This document shows positions 43,704 to 52,414 of a stretch of DNA of 64,000 bases, piece by piece (within the stretch, counting starts at the first letter, position 1; every line of letters starts with the position of its first letter). The notes beneath the pieces are model-generated. The model ran no database searches. It was given only the letters and a program-made list of their open reading frames with translations, and was not told the origin of the DNA. The DNA is taken from assembly GCF_027924565.1 (NCBI RefSeq), contig NZ_AP027041.1, forward strand, positions 434,001 to 498,000, given 5' to 3'. Source of the stretch: Lysobacter auxotrophicus. Lineage in GTDB: Bacteria > Pseudomonadota > Gammaproteobacteria > Xanthomonadales > Xanthomonadaceae. A program made the position numbers and the translations under genes.

Positions 43704-44531
43704 TCAGCCGTTGCGCGCCCGCGACTCCGGCGACGACCTCCGTCCCTGCCGCGATGCGCGCATCTGGCGCAGTGAGGTCTTCAGCGGCAACGCGACGCTG
43801 CGATAGAAGAACGACAGCATGCGTCGCGATTGCGGCACGCGTCGCGCGAGCCCTTCCTCGATCGTGTACACGCACGGCGGGCAGAAACCGCACGGGCGTC
43901 CACGCACCGGCTTGTGGCAGAACCACGTCATCTCCATCAGCTCGCCCCAGCCCGCGTCCAGCGCGTCGCGCTCGATGTCGCGCTTGTCCACCCGGAACAG
44001 CGGGAAGGTGAAGCGGCCGAACAGCACACGCTCGGCCGTGCCGGCACGCGCCGGATCGACGCGGATGCTGCGGAATCCCGCGGGGTGATCGAACTCTTCC
44101 GAGCAGTCGCGCAATACAGCCTGCACCTTGTCGTCGACGTGCACGCCCAGCTCCATGCCGTCAAGCGACTCGCGCCGGCAGAACGCGGGTAGCCACGCGT
44201 ATTGGCTGCCGATGAACATCGTCCGGCGGATCTCTCGCAACGCGTCGGCGATGTCGTCGTCCACGTCGATATCCGTCACCGCGGCCCGACGCAGCGGCTG
44301 CAGCAGCTCGCGCGTATGCGGGAAGCGCTGGTGCAACGCGCTGGTGATGCGCGCCATCGTCGCGATCTCGATCTGCGTCGACGGGCGTGTGGGATCCTCG
44401 AGGTACCAGGGCGCCACGCGAACGCGGTGGCGCAGCAGCAATTGCAGCAGGCGGTAGGTCGAATCCCATCCGCCGGTCCACAGCAGATTCACCGTGGTGT
44501 CGTCGTATCCCTGGACGCGCGGCGTCGACAT
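43704..44531 (-). CDS. QueC-like ATP-dependent PP-loop enzyme (7-cyano-7-deazaguanine synthase-like)
   Basis: A 275-residue protein with a PP-loop ATP pyrophosphatase motif LLWTGGWDST (residues 16-25) and a four-Cys zinc site C205-x8-C214-x2-C217-x2-C220, as in QueC. QueC makes the nitrile of preQ0. This protein is longer than housekeeping QueC (about 230), has a Trp in the PP-loop, and stands apart from other queuosine genes. It may therefore be a specialised paralogue using nitrile- or amide-forming chemistry on another substrate. ATG 44531 is preceded by GAGGAG at good spacing; 44582 is an alternative start. It is divergent from the di-iron protein/VOC/aminotransferase operon. Confidence 0.75.
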   Translation of the reverse strand: MSTPRVQGYDDTTVNLLWTGGWDSTYRLLQLLLRHRVRVAPWYLEDPTRPSTQIEIATMARITSALHQRFPHTRELLQPLRRAAVTDIDVDDDIADALREIRRTMFIGSQYAWLPAFCRRESLDGMELGVHVDDKVQAVLRDCSEEFDHPAGFRSIRVDPARAGTAERVLFGRFTFPLFRVDKRDIERDALDAGWGELMEMTWFCHKPVRGRPCGFCPPCVYTIEEGLARRVPQSRRMLSFFYRSVALPLKTSLRQMRASRQGRRSSPESRARNG

Positions 44532-44582
44532 CGGGCGCGGCTCCTCATCGCTAGATCCCTCGCGTGGTGGAGCGGTCCCCAT

Positions 44583-44905
44583 CAGGCAGGCATGCAGGTG
44601 GTATGCATCGCGAACAACGCGTGCGATGCGATTCGGATCGAGCCTCGCACGCATCCGTCGGCGCCAGATGAACGCAAGCTGTTCGCATACGAACATGAAT
44701 GCGCCGCCGTGTGAAGCATGTCTTCGCAAACGTGAGCGGAGTCATTGAACACCGCGCAAATACGCCAAAAACGAGAGTTCGTGGTCAAAGGCGAGTGAAC
44801 CTTGCCATGATTCCCGCAGAGTATGCTCCAGCCGCACTTCCCGAATCGCTCCCTTCCACGCGCTCGCTTCCGATGCATGCGATGCGCCTCTACCGGACCG
44901 GATGC
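44583..44905. other. Divergent intergenic region of the QueC-like / di-iron locus
   Basis: About 320 bp between the two divergent transcription units. GC is lower than the flanks, especially 44740-44830, where promoters are expected. In-frame starts for the downstream gene at 44807 and 44873 fall here, but codon third positions are not coding-like until about 44900. No clear hairpin was seen. Confidence 0.5.
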
Positions 44906-45682
44906 ATGTCCCTGGAAAACAGCCTGAGCCCACTCGCAACGCCTACCTTCCCCGTCGCCATGCACAGCGGCCAATGGGATCGGGACAGCTTCTGGACGTT
45001 CGCCGATGCTGCCAAGGAGGCAACCGAAGCGCTCGCGGCGCAGAAGATGAAGGCGCTGGAGAACATGCCGGTCGATGCGCTGCGCGAGTTCTGCACGCAG
45101 TACCGTTTCTTCACCATCGAATACATCAGCGACCTCGCGCTGCTGCTGGCGAAACTTCCGTTCGGCGGCCTGCGCAGCCTGTTGAGCCAGATCCTCTCGG
45201 AAGAACTCGGCGAAGGCGATGCCTCGCGCGCGCATCCGGAAATCTACGATCGCTTCCTCCTCAGCATCGGCGTGCCGCGCGAACGGCTGGATCGCGCGCT
45301 GCCGGAAAACCGCCGCATCCTCGGCGCGCTGACGCAGGAGATGAACCAGCGCGAGCCCGCGTTCGGCGTGGGATTGCGCGGCATGGGCGGCGAATGCCTG
45401 TGCCAGACCTACCTGTCGGTGATGTTCGAGCACCTGCGCGTGCATCCGTACATGCGCGAGAACGAGCACCTGATCGACTGGGAGTTCTGGACGATCCACA
45501 CCGGCGAGGAGGACATCGTGCACGGCGAACTCACGCGCGCGGCGATCGACCGGTACATCCAGGACGAGCCGGGCGCCTTGCCTGAACTCGCGCAGGGCTA
45601 CGAGCGCAGCATCACCGCGTGGAACCGCTTCTGGCAGAACATCTTCGATTACTGCGCACCGCAACGGAGTGCCGTTTCGTGA
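44906..45682 (+). CDS. Heme-oxygenase-like di-iron redox enzyme
   Basis: A 258-residue all-helical protein of the iron-containing redox/HDO superfamily. A helix with SEELGEGDASRAH gives Glu100 and His110. A later helix IDWEFWTIHTGEEDIVHGE supplies Glu193, His198, Glu202/Asp203 and His206. This is the ligand pattern of HDO enzymes such as those that N-oxygenate amines or cleave fatty acids. It is the first gene of an operon: the VOC gene overlaps its stop by GTGA, and an aminotransferase follows. The start at 44906 (ATGTCC) was chosen by codon use; upstream ATGs at 44873 and 44807 are possible. The substrate is unknown. Confidence 0.75.
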   Translation: MSLENSLSPLATPTFPVAMHSGQWDRDSFWTFADAAKEATEALAAQKMKALENMPVDALREFCTQYRFFTIEYISDLALLLAKLPFGGLRSLLSQILSEELGEGDASRAHPEIYDRFLLSIGVPRERLDRALPENRRILGALTQEMNQREPAFGVGLRGMGGECLCQTYLSVMFEHLRVHPYMRENEHLIDWEFWTIHTGEEDIVHGELTRAAIDRYIQDEPGALPELAQGYERSITAWNRFWQNIFDYCAPQRSAVS

Positions 45683-46110
45683 GCGAATCGCCGCGGAAGA
45701 TCACCCAGTTCCATCTCGCCTTCCCGGTGCGCGACCTCGACGAGGCACGCCACTTCTACGGCGAGGTCATCGGCTGCCCGAAAGGGCGCACCGACGTGTC
45801 GTACCAGGACTTCGATTTCTTCGGCCACCACCTCGTCGCGCACATCGCGCCCGACGGCGCGCCGCTGCAGACCGGGCGCTTCGACGGCGAAGCCGTGCCG
45901 GTGCCGCATTTCGGCATGAACCTCGACCGCCACGCGTGGGAAACGCTCGCCACGCGCGTGAAGCAGGCGGGCGTGGAATTCGCCGAAGAGCCGCACCTGC
46001 GCCTCAAGGGCAAGCCCGGCCAGCACGTGACGATGTTCTTCTTCGACCCGTCCGGCAACGCGCTGGAATTCAAATCGTTCGACGATCCCGAACAGACCTT
46101 CATTCCCTGA
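45679..46110 (+). CDS. VOC-family (glyoxalase/dioxygenase-like) protein
   Basis: A 143-residue protein of the vicinal-oxygen-chelate fold: two beta-alpha-beta-beta-beta units with FHLAFPVRDLDEARHFYGEV and the closing FFFDPSGNALEFKSF (Glu ligand). A first-unit His (FHLAF) and the terminal Glu are candidate metal ligands. Members are dioxygenases, isomerases or resistance proteins. The GTG start at 45679 overlaps the upstream di-iron enzyme's stop codon, so the two are coupled and probably act on the same compound. Confidence 0.85.
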   Translation: MSESPRKITQFHLAFPVRDLDEARHFYGEVIGCPKGRTDVSYQDFDFFGHHLVAHIAPDGAPLQTGRFDGEAVPVPHFGMNLDRHAWETLATRVKQAGVEFAEEPHLRLKGKPGQHVTMFFFDPSGNALEFKSFDDPEQTFIP

Positions 46111-46132
46111 CGCCACCGTCGAGGCGAGCGAC

Positions 46133-47515
46133 ATGCGCGAGGCTTCCCTGCAAGGCGCCGGCGTTGCCGCGCAAGACTCCACTGCGTCGGCTGCGCGCCG
46201 CGACGATCGCGCGCACGTGCTGCATTCGTGGTCGGCGATCGATTCACTCAACCCGACCGTCGTCGCGGGCGCGTCGGGTTCGCACTTCTGGGACGAGGAC
46301 GGCCGGCGTTACATCGACCTGTCGAGCCAGCTGGTCAACGTCAACGTCGGGCACCAGCATCCGAAACTCGTCGCCGCGATACAGGCGCAGGCCGCGCGTC
46401 TTTGCACGATCGCGCCGTACCACGCCAATGAGGCCACGAGCGAAGCCGCGCGCCTGATCGCCGAGGTCGCGCCGGGCGATCTCAACCGTGTGTTCTTCAC
46501 CAACGGCGGCGCCGAGGCGATCGAGAACGCCATGCGCATGGCGCGCCTGCACACCGGTCGCCACAAGGTGCTGACGATGTACCGCAGTTACCACGGCGCG
46601 ACCGCCGGCGCGATCACCGCGTCCGGCGATCCGCGACGCTGGCCGGCCGAACCGGGAATGCCGGGCATAGCGCGATTCTGGGGGCCGTATCCATATCGCT
46701 CGGCGTTCCATGCGCGCGACGAACGCGAGGAGTGCGCGCGTGCGCTCGCGCACCTGGCCGACACGATCGCCATCGAAGGCCCGCACACCATCGCCGCGAT
46801 CCTGATGGAAAGCGTCGTCGGCGGGAACGGCATCCTCGTTCCGCCCGACGGCTACCTGCAAGGCGTTCGCGAACTGTGCGACGCGCACGGCATCGTCATG
46901 ATCGCCGACGAAGTGATGGCCGGCTTCGGCCGGTGCGGCGAGTGGTTCGCGATCGACCGGTGGAACGTCGTGCCCGACCTCATCACCTTCGCCAAAGGCG
47001 TCAACTCCGGCTACGTGCCGCTGGGCGGCGTGATCCTCTCCGATGCCATCGCCGCGAGCTTCGCCAAGCGCGCGTATCCCGGCGGGCTCACCTATGCAGG
47101 CCATCCGCTCGCCTGCGCGGCGGCGGTCGCGTGCATCGGCATCTATCGCGAGGAGAGCCTGATCGAACGCGCGCGTGCGCTGGGCGACACCGTGATCGGG
47201 CCCGAACTGCGCGCGATGCAGGCCAGGCATGCGTCGATCGGCGACGTGCGCGGGCTCGGCGCGTTCTGGGCGATCGAACTGGTGCGCGATCGCGACACGC
47301 GCGAGCCGATGGTGCCGTTCAACGCGAGCGGCGACGCCAACGCGCCGATGCAGCAGTTCGGGGCGCAATGCCGACGGCTGGGCGTGTGGCCGCTGGTGAT
47401 GGGCAATCGCCTGCACGTCGTGCCGCCGCTCAATATCGACGAGGCGACGTTGCGCGACGGGCTGGCGATCGTCGATGAAGCGCTTGCGGTGGTGGATCGG
47501 TTCTGTTCCGACTGA
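46133..47515 (+). CDS. Class III PLP aminotransferase (omega-amino-acid/taurine type)
   Basis: A 460-residue aminotransferase with PLP-binding landmarks: NGGAEAIENAMRMAR, SYHGATAGA, VMIADEVMAGFGR, the catalytic lysine in ITFAKGVNSGYVPLGG, and GLTYAGHPLACAAA. It would transfer amino groups from an omega-amino compound to pyruvate or a similar acceptor. Its position after the di-iron and VOC genes, 22 bp apart, suggests it consumes or supplies an amine in the same pathway. Housekeeping context such as succinate-semialdehyde dehydrogenase is absent. Confidence 0.9.
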   Translation: MREASLQGAGVAAQDSTASAARRDDRAHVLHSWSAIDSLNPTVVAGASGSHFWDEDGRRYIDLSSQLVNVNVGHQHPKLVAAIQAQAARLCTIAPYHANEATSEAARLIAEVAPGDLNRVFFTNGGAEAIENAMRMARLHTGRHKVLTMYRSYHGATAGAITASGDPRRWPAEPGMPGIARFWGPYPYRSAFHARDEREECARALAHLADTIAIEGPHTIAAILMESVVGGNGILVPPDGYLQGVRELCDAHGIVMIADEVMAGFGRCGEWFAIDRWNVVPDLITFAKGVNSGYVPLGGVILSDAIAASFAKRAYPGGLTYAGHPLACAAAVACIGIYREESLIERARALGDTVIGPELRAMQARHASIGDVRGLGAFWAIELVRDRDTREPMVPFNASGDANAPMQQFGAQCRRLGVWPLVMGNRLHVVPPLNIDEATLRDGLAIVDEALAVVDRFCSD

Positions 47516-47862
47516 GTGCGCAGCCACGCGGCGCGTCATCCCGGCGAAGGCCGGGACCCAGGCCGGCGAGGCGTGACGTCGCTGCGGTTCTTGTGGCAGG
47601 CAGATCAAGATGGGTTCCAGCTTTCGCTGGAATGACGGTGGGGTGGTTTGCCAATATTGGAGTGCCCGTGCGCTACGGGCCTGGGGTCCGGCCTTCGCCG
47701 GAATGACGGTGATGCGCGGCAGGCGCGGCGTGATCCACTGTGTTCTGCGTGCCCGCTTCTCACTTCGCACGTCCACGCCACGCAAGGCACTCGACGCCGG
47801 GGCGATTGGCAACGACGATGTCGCCCTCGCCGGGCATGCCGCCCGGAGCAAACGGAGTGCGC
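47516..47862. other. Intergenic region carrying hairpin repeats
   Basis: About 350 bp between the aminotransferase and DUF885 genes. It holds a single type A repeat (47535-47564) and an inverted composite repeat. An in-frame upstream extension of the DUF885 gene from 47740 is not coding-like. AGGAG-like sequence near 47854 serves the next gene. Confidence 0.6.
47611..47707 (-). repeat. Composite hairpin repeat (A + B), copy 2, inverted
   Basis: Reverse complement of the arrangement at 33420: type B at 47611-47636 (TTCCAGCTTTCGCTGGAA) and type A at 47678-47707, separated by a small GCCCGT-GCGCTA-CGGGC hairpin. Type A here has the variant stem TCCGGC/GCCGGA. Confidence 0.8.
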
Positions 47863-49707
47863 ATGACCCGTCTTTCCCTCGCGGTGGTGCTGTCCGCGAC
47901 GCTCGCGGCGGCCTCGCCCGTCGCCGCGTTCGACCAGGCCGAAACCGTCGGCTCGATGATGGACCGCCAGACGATGGACGAGGTCCGTCGCAATCCGGAG
48001 CTGCGCACGCTGCTCGGCCTGTCGGGTGACGGCATCGACCTGTCGGGCCAGCTCACCGACGTCGGCCTGGCGCGGCGCGCCGAGCTGCGGGCGCGCATGC
48101 AGGGCAACCTCGACGAGCTCAAGCGCTTCGATCCCGCGCGCCTCACGGGGCAGGAGCGCTGGAATTACGGCCTGCTGAGCTGGTTCTACCAGACCCAGAT
48201 CGACCTGATGAAGCCGGACTGGACGCCCGCATGGCTGCCGGCGGGCGCCTCGACGTATGCGGTCGACCAGCTCTTCAGCATCCCGGTGTCGCTGCCGGGC
48301 TTCCTCGAAAACCAGCATCCCGTGCGCGACGAAGCCGGCGCGGTGTCGTACGTGTCGCGCCTGCGCGCGGTCGAAACGAAGATCGACCAGGTGCGCGCGA
48401 ACTTCGACATGCAGGCCAAGCAGGGCGTGCTGCCGCCGCAGACCGCGATGGAAGGCGCGGCGTCGCAGATCCGCGCGCTGATCTCGGTCGATCCGGCGAA
48501 GAGCCCGCTGGTGACCTCGTTCGAGCCCAAGCTCGCGGCGCTGAAGCTGCCCGACGCACGTCGCGACGCGCTGCTCGCGCAGGCCGTGCAGGCGGTTCGT
48601 GACGATGCTAACCCCGCGTATGCGCGCCTGCTCGCGCGGCTGGACGAGGAGATCGCGAAGCAGCCGGGCGATCGCGGCGTGTGGGCGCTGCCGGACGGCG
48701 CCGCGTTCTACGACGCCGCGCTGCGCTGGAACACCAGCACCAACCTCGATGCCGACCGGATCCACGCGCTCGGCGTGTCGGAAGTCGCGCGCATCGAACG
48801 CGAGATGGACGCGCGCCTGCGTGCGCAGGGCCGGCGCGAGGGCAGCGTCGGCGAGCGCATGTCCGCGCTGGTGACCGACCCGCGCTTCCAGTACGAGGAC
48901 ACCGACGCCGGCCACGCGGCGCTGATCGCGGACATCCGTCGCAACCTCGCCAAGCTCGATCCGCACGTGCCGGAGTACTTCGGCCGCACGCCGCCGCAGC
49001 CGCTGGACGTGCGCGCCGTGCCGAAACAGGCCGAGGCCAACGCGCCGGGCGCGTACTACATCCAGCCGGCGATGGACGGCTCGCGGCCGGGCATCTTCTT
49101 CGTCAACTTCGGCAACCTGAAGGCGAACACGCGCTGGAGCCTGCCGACGTTGACGTACCACGAAGGCTCGCCGGGCCATCACTTCCAGATCTCCATCGCG
49201 CAGACGCTGACCGACCTGCCGATGCTGCGCCGCAGCCTCAATCCCAGCGCGTTCACCGAAGGCTGGGCGCTGTACGCCGAGCAGCTCGGCGCGGAAATGG
49301 GGCTGTATCGCGACGATCCGTGGGGCGACATCGGCCGCCTGCGCGCGGAGCTGTTCCGCTCCGTGCGGCTGGTTGTCGACACCGGCCTGCATCGCAAGCG
49401 CTGGACGCCGCAGCAGGCCATCGACTACATGCGCGCGCACACCGGCATGCCGGAGAGCGAAGTGCGCAGCGAGGTGTATCGCTACCTGGTGCAGCCCGGC
49501 CAGGCGTGCTCGTACAAGATCGGCCACCTGAAGTTCGTCGAACTGCGCGACCGCGCCAAGCGCGAACTGGGCGATCGCTTCGATATCCGCGCCTTCCACG
49601 ACCTCGTGCTCGGCAACGGCGCCGTGCCGCTGGCGGTGCTCGAAGCCTCGATCGACGACTGGATCGCGACGCAGCAGGGCGGCGGCACGCGCGCCGCATC
49701 GAAGTGA
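47863..49707 (+). CDS. DUF885 family exported putative metallopeptidase
   Basis: A 614-residue protein with a signal peptide (RLSLAVVLSATLAAASPVAA-F). The DUF885 core contains the metal-type motif TYHEGSPGHHFQ (about 430-441), preceded by GIFFVNF and followed by FTEGWALYAEQLGAEMGLY and KIGHLKFVELR. The family has carboxypeptidase-like members and many uncharacterised ones. It is usually periplasmic and of similar length. The start at 47863 was chosen for the signal peptide and the GGAG at 47854-47857. A pair of GC hairpins follows the stop. Confidence 0.88.
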   Translation: MTRLSLAVVLSATLAAASPVAAFDQAETVGSMMDRQTMDEVRRNPELRTLLGLSGDGIDLSGQLTDVGLARRAELRARMQGNLDELKRFDPARLTGQERWNYGLLSWFYQTQIDLMKPDWTPAWLPAGASTYAVDQLFSIPVSLPGFLENQHPVRDEAGAVSYVSRLRAVETKIDQVRANFDMQAKQGVLPPQTAMEGAASQIRALISVDPAKSPLVTSFEPKLAALKLPDARRDALLAQAVQAVRDDANPAYARLLARLDEEIAKQPGDRGVWALPDGAAFYDAALRWNTSTNLDADRIHALGVSEVARIEREMDARLRAQGRREGSVGERMSALVTDPRFQYEDTDAGHAALIADIRRNLAKLDPHVPEYFGRTPPQPLDVRAVPKQAEANAPGAYYIQPAMDGSRPGIFFVNFGNLKANTRWSLPTLTYHEGSPGHHFQISIAQTLTDLPMLRRSLNPSAFTEGWALYAEQLGAEMGLYRDDPWGDIGRLRAELFRSVRLVVDTGLHRKRWTPQQAIDYMRAHTGMPESEVRSEVYRYLVQPGQACSYKIGHLKFVELRDRAKRELGDRFDIRAFHDLVLGNGAVPLAVLEASIDDWIATQQGGGTRAASK

Positions 49708-49718
49708 GATGACGCCGC

Positions 49719-49773
49719 GCCCGCGCGCGAACGCGCGGGCTGCGGCGCCCGCCGGCCGGGCGGTGCCGCCCGG
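49719..49773 (+). terminator. Two adjacent strong GC hairpins after the DUF885 gene
   Basis: The first stem is GCCCGCGCG/CGCGCGGGC with loop CGAA (49719-49740). The second is CCGGGCGG/CCGCCCGG with loop TG (49756-49773). They lie between two genes of the same direction. No long T-tract follows, so termination may be partial. Confidence 0.5.
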
Positions 49774-49810
49774 TCCACCGCGATAGACTCCGCGGGAAGT
49801 CGCCGGAGGC

Positions 49811-52333
49811 ATGATGCTGCTCTCGTTCCGCACCCTCGTCCTGGGCGCCGCGCTGGCGCTGTCGGCGTTCGCGCCCGCGATCGCGCAGACCAAGGCCGCC
49901 GCGGTGCTTCCGGTCGCGCCGGAAGGCCCCAAGGCACCGGTCGCCATTCCGGTGGCCGACATCCCGCTGCGCGCCGACACCGACGAGCGCTTCGCCGAAG
50001 GCGTCACCCTGCGCGCGCAGCAGGAAGACCCGACCGACCGCCTCGCGCCGCAGCTGGACGCCATCGCGCGATCGGTGGACGAGAAGGCGAAGATGTTCCG
50101 CACCGGCGACCTGCGCGCGCTGCCGGTGATGCGGCTGGAGAGTTTCGAACGGCACTGGAAGTTCGATGCGCGACGCTTCGCGCGCTGGCAGGACGAAATG
50201 CGTGCCGCGACCGCGCCGTACGGGCAGAGCGCGGCGCAGCTGGCGCAGCGTCGCGCCGACTGGGAAGCCACGCAGCAGATGGCGCGCGGCGGCAACATGC
50301 CGGCCGCGCTGGCCAGCCGCGTGGACGCGCTGGTCGCGCAGCTGAAGGCCGCCGAGCAGGCGCTGTCCAAACCGCTCGCGCGGCAGATCGCGCTGGGCCG
50401 CCGCGCGAACCTGGTCGACGCGCGCATCCAGGTCGGCCTGCGTTCGGTGGCCGAGGCGATCGACTACATCGACAGCCGCCTGATCCGGCTGGATTCGCCG
50501 CCGCTGTGGAAAGCGCGCCAGGACACCACCGGTTCGGACGACGCGATGACGTCGATCAAGAACGGCATCGGCATCGAGGCGCGGTTCCTGACCGAATACG
50601 GCGCGTCCGACTTCGGCAACCAGCGCGCCCTGCACGTGCTGCAGGTCCTGCTGCTGCCGGTGCTGCTGTGGCTGTCGTGGCGCGCGCGCCGTGCGCGTCG
50701 CGAGGCCGAAAAAGCCGGCCTAGACCCCAGCCCGCTGGACGCGACCACGCGCGTGCTGCAGCGGCCGTTCTCGTCGTGGCTGCTGCTGTCGATGATGGGC
50801 GTGCTCGCGTTCGAGCCGGACGCGCCGCTGCTGGCGCACCAGTTCGCGATGCTGATCGCGCTGATCCCGGTGCTTCGCCTGCTGCCGCCGGAGAGCAGGC
50901 GCCTGCTCGGTGTCTGGCCCTACGTCGCCACCGCGTTGTACCTGCTCGAACGCATCGCGATCTTCTTCCTCGCCAACGCCCTGGTGTACCGCTGGTACCA
51001 CCTCGTGCTCGCGACGCTGGCGCTGCTGCTGACGCTGGGCCTGCTGTGGCGGTCGCGCCAGCACGAGCATGCCGGGCTGGAAGGGCGCATGGGCCGCGCG
51101 GTGCACATCGCGGCGTGGGTCAGCGTGGTGGCGTTGGCGATATCGCTCGTCTCCAACGTCGTGGGCAACGTCTCGCTCGCCGAAATGCTCAGCAGCGCGG
51201 TGATCGACAGCGGCTACCTCGGTCTCGTGCTGTACGCGGGCATGACGGTGGCGATCGCGTTGCTGCAGCTGCTGCTCGCGCGCGGCGGCGATGCGCGCCT
51301 GCGCGTGGTGCGCGAGAACGCGACGCCGTTGTTCGCGCTGATCCAGCGGCTGCTCACGCTTGCCGCGATCGCCGGCTGGGTCGTCTTCGCGATGAACCGG
51401 TTCCGCGTGTTCCGGCCGGTCTACGCGTTCTTCGAATCGATCCTCACCCATACGTTCCAGATCGGCGAGATCGGTCTCAGCCTGGGCCACGTGCTGGTGT
51501 TCTTCGTGTCGATCTACGTGGCCTTCTGGGCGGCGAAGGCGACGCGGTACCTGCTGCAGGAAGAAGTGCTCACGCGCATGTCGCTGCCGCGCGGCGTGGG
51601 CAACTCGGTGGCCTCGCTCACCTACTACGCGGTGTTGCTGCTCGGCGCGCTGGTCGCGCTGACGGCGGCCGGCTTCAAGATGACGCAGCTCGCCTTCATC
51701 TTCGGCGCGCTCGGCGTGGGCATCGGTTTCGGCCTGCAGAACGTAGTGAACAACTTCGTGTCCGGGCTGATCCTGATGTTCGAGCGCCCGATCCAGCCGG
51801 GCGACGTGGTGGAGATCACCGGCACGTCGGGCCGCGTGCGCGAGATCGGCATGCGCGCCACGACGATCAAGACCTTCGACGGCGCCGACGTCGTCGTGCC
51901 CAACGGCACGCTGTTGTCGGAGAAGCTGACCAACTGGACGCTGCTGGATCGCAACCGCCGGCTCGACATCGACATCGGCGTGGCCTACGGCAGCGACCCG
52001 GCGCAGCTGTCGGCGCTGTTGCAGCGCACGGCGTTGCAGACGACGGGCATCGTGAGCAGTCCGGAGCCGGTGGTGCTGTTCCTCGGCTTCGGTGCGAGCG
52101 CGCTCAACTTCGGCGTGCGTGCGTGGACGTACGACTACGACAACTCGGCGACGATCCGCAGCGACCTGGTGTCGCGCATCTACGCGGCGCTGAACGAGGC
52201 CGGCATCGAGATGCCGTTCCCGCAGCAGGACATCCACCTGCGTTCGGTGTCGGAGGCGGCCGGCGAAGTGTTGCGACGCAAGCCGGCGCGCGGCGCCGCG
52301 GACGAAGGCGAGGGCTCGCAGCCGCGGGCGTGA
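49811..52333 (+). CDS. MscS-family mechanosensitive channel with large N-terminal region
   Basis: An 840-residue inner-membrane protein: a signal peptide (to AIAQ), a periplasmic helical domain (about 30-265), about eleven TM segments, and an MscS pore and cytosolic vestibule at about 590-815. Pore-lining helix signature GVGIGFGLQNVVNNFVSG and RPIQPGDVVEI are clear. It would release solutes on hypo-osmotic shock. Length and layout resemble MscK/YbdG-type large members. The stop is about 80 bp before kup; both are ion-handling genes but with no overlap. Confidence 0.9.
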   Translation: MMLLSFRTLVLGAALALSAFAPAIAQTKAAAVLPVAPEGPKAPVAIPVADIPLRADTDERFAEGVTLRAQQEDPTDRLAPQLDAIARSVDEKAKMFRTGDLRALPVMRLESFERHWKFDARRFARWQDEMRAATAPYGQSAAQLAQRRADWEATQQMARGGNMPAALASRVDALVAQLKAAEQALSKPLARQIALGRRANLVDARIQVGLRSVAEAIDYIDSRLIRLDSPPLWKARQDTTGSDDAMTSIKNGIGIEARFLTEYGASDFGNQRALHVLQVLLLPVLLWLSWRARRARREAEKAGLDPSPLDATTRVLQRPFSSWLLLSMMGVLAFEPDAPLLAHQFAMLIALIPVLRLLPPESRRLLGVWPYVATALYLLERIAIFFLANALVYRWYHLVLATLALLLTLGLLWRSRQHEHAGLEGRMGRAVHIAAWVSVVALAISLVSNVVGNVSLAEMLSSAVIDSGYLGLVLYAGMTVAIALLQLLLARGGDARLRVVRENATPLFALIQRLLTLAAIAGWVVFAMNRFRVFRPVYAFFESILTHTFQIGEIGLSLGHVLVFFVSIYVAFWAAKATRYLLQEEVLTRMSLPRGVGNSVASLTYYAVLLLGALVALTAAGFKMTQLAFIFGALGVGIGFGLQNVVNNFVSGLILMFERPIQPGDVVEITGTSGRVREIGMRATTIKTFDGADVVVPNGTLLSEKLTNWTLLDRNRRLDIDIGVAYGSDPAQLSALLQRTALQTTGIVSSPEPVVLFLGFGASALNFGVRAWTYDYDNSATIRSDLVSRIYAALNEAGIEMPFPQQDIHLRSVSEAAGEVLRRKPARGAADEGEGSQPRA

Positions 52334-52414
52334 GCGGGGCTGCGGTTCAGTCCGCACGCCCTCCCGTCACCCGCGTTTCGCTGTACTGGCATCGGACCCC
52401 TCGCGGGCGGACCG

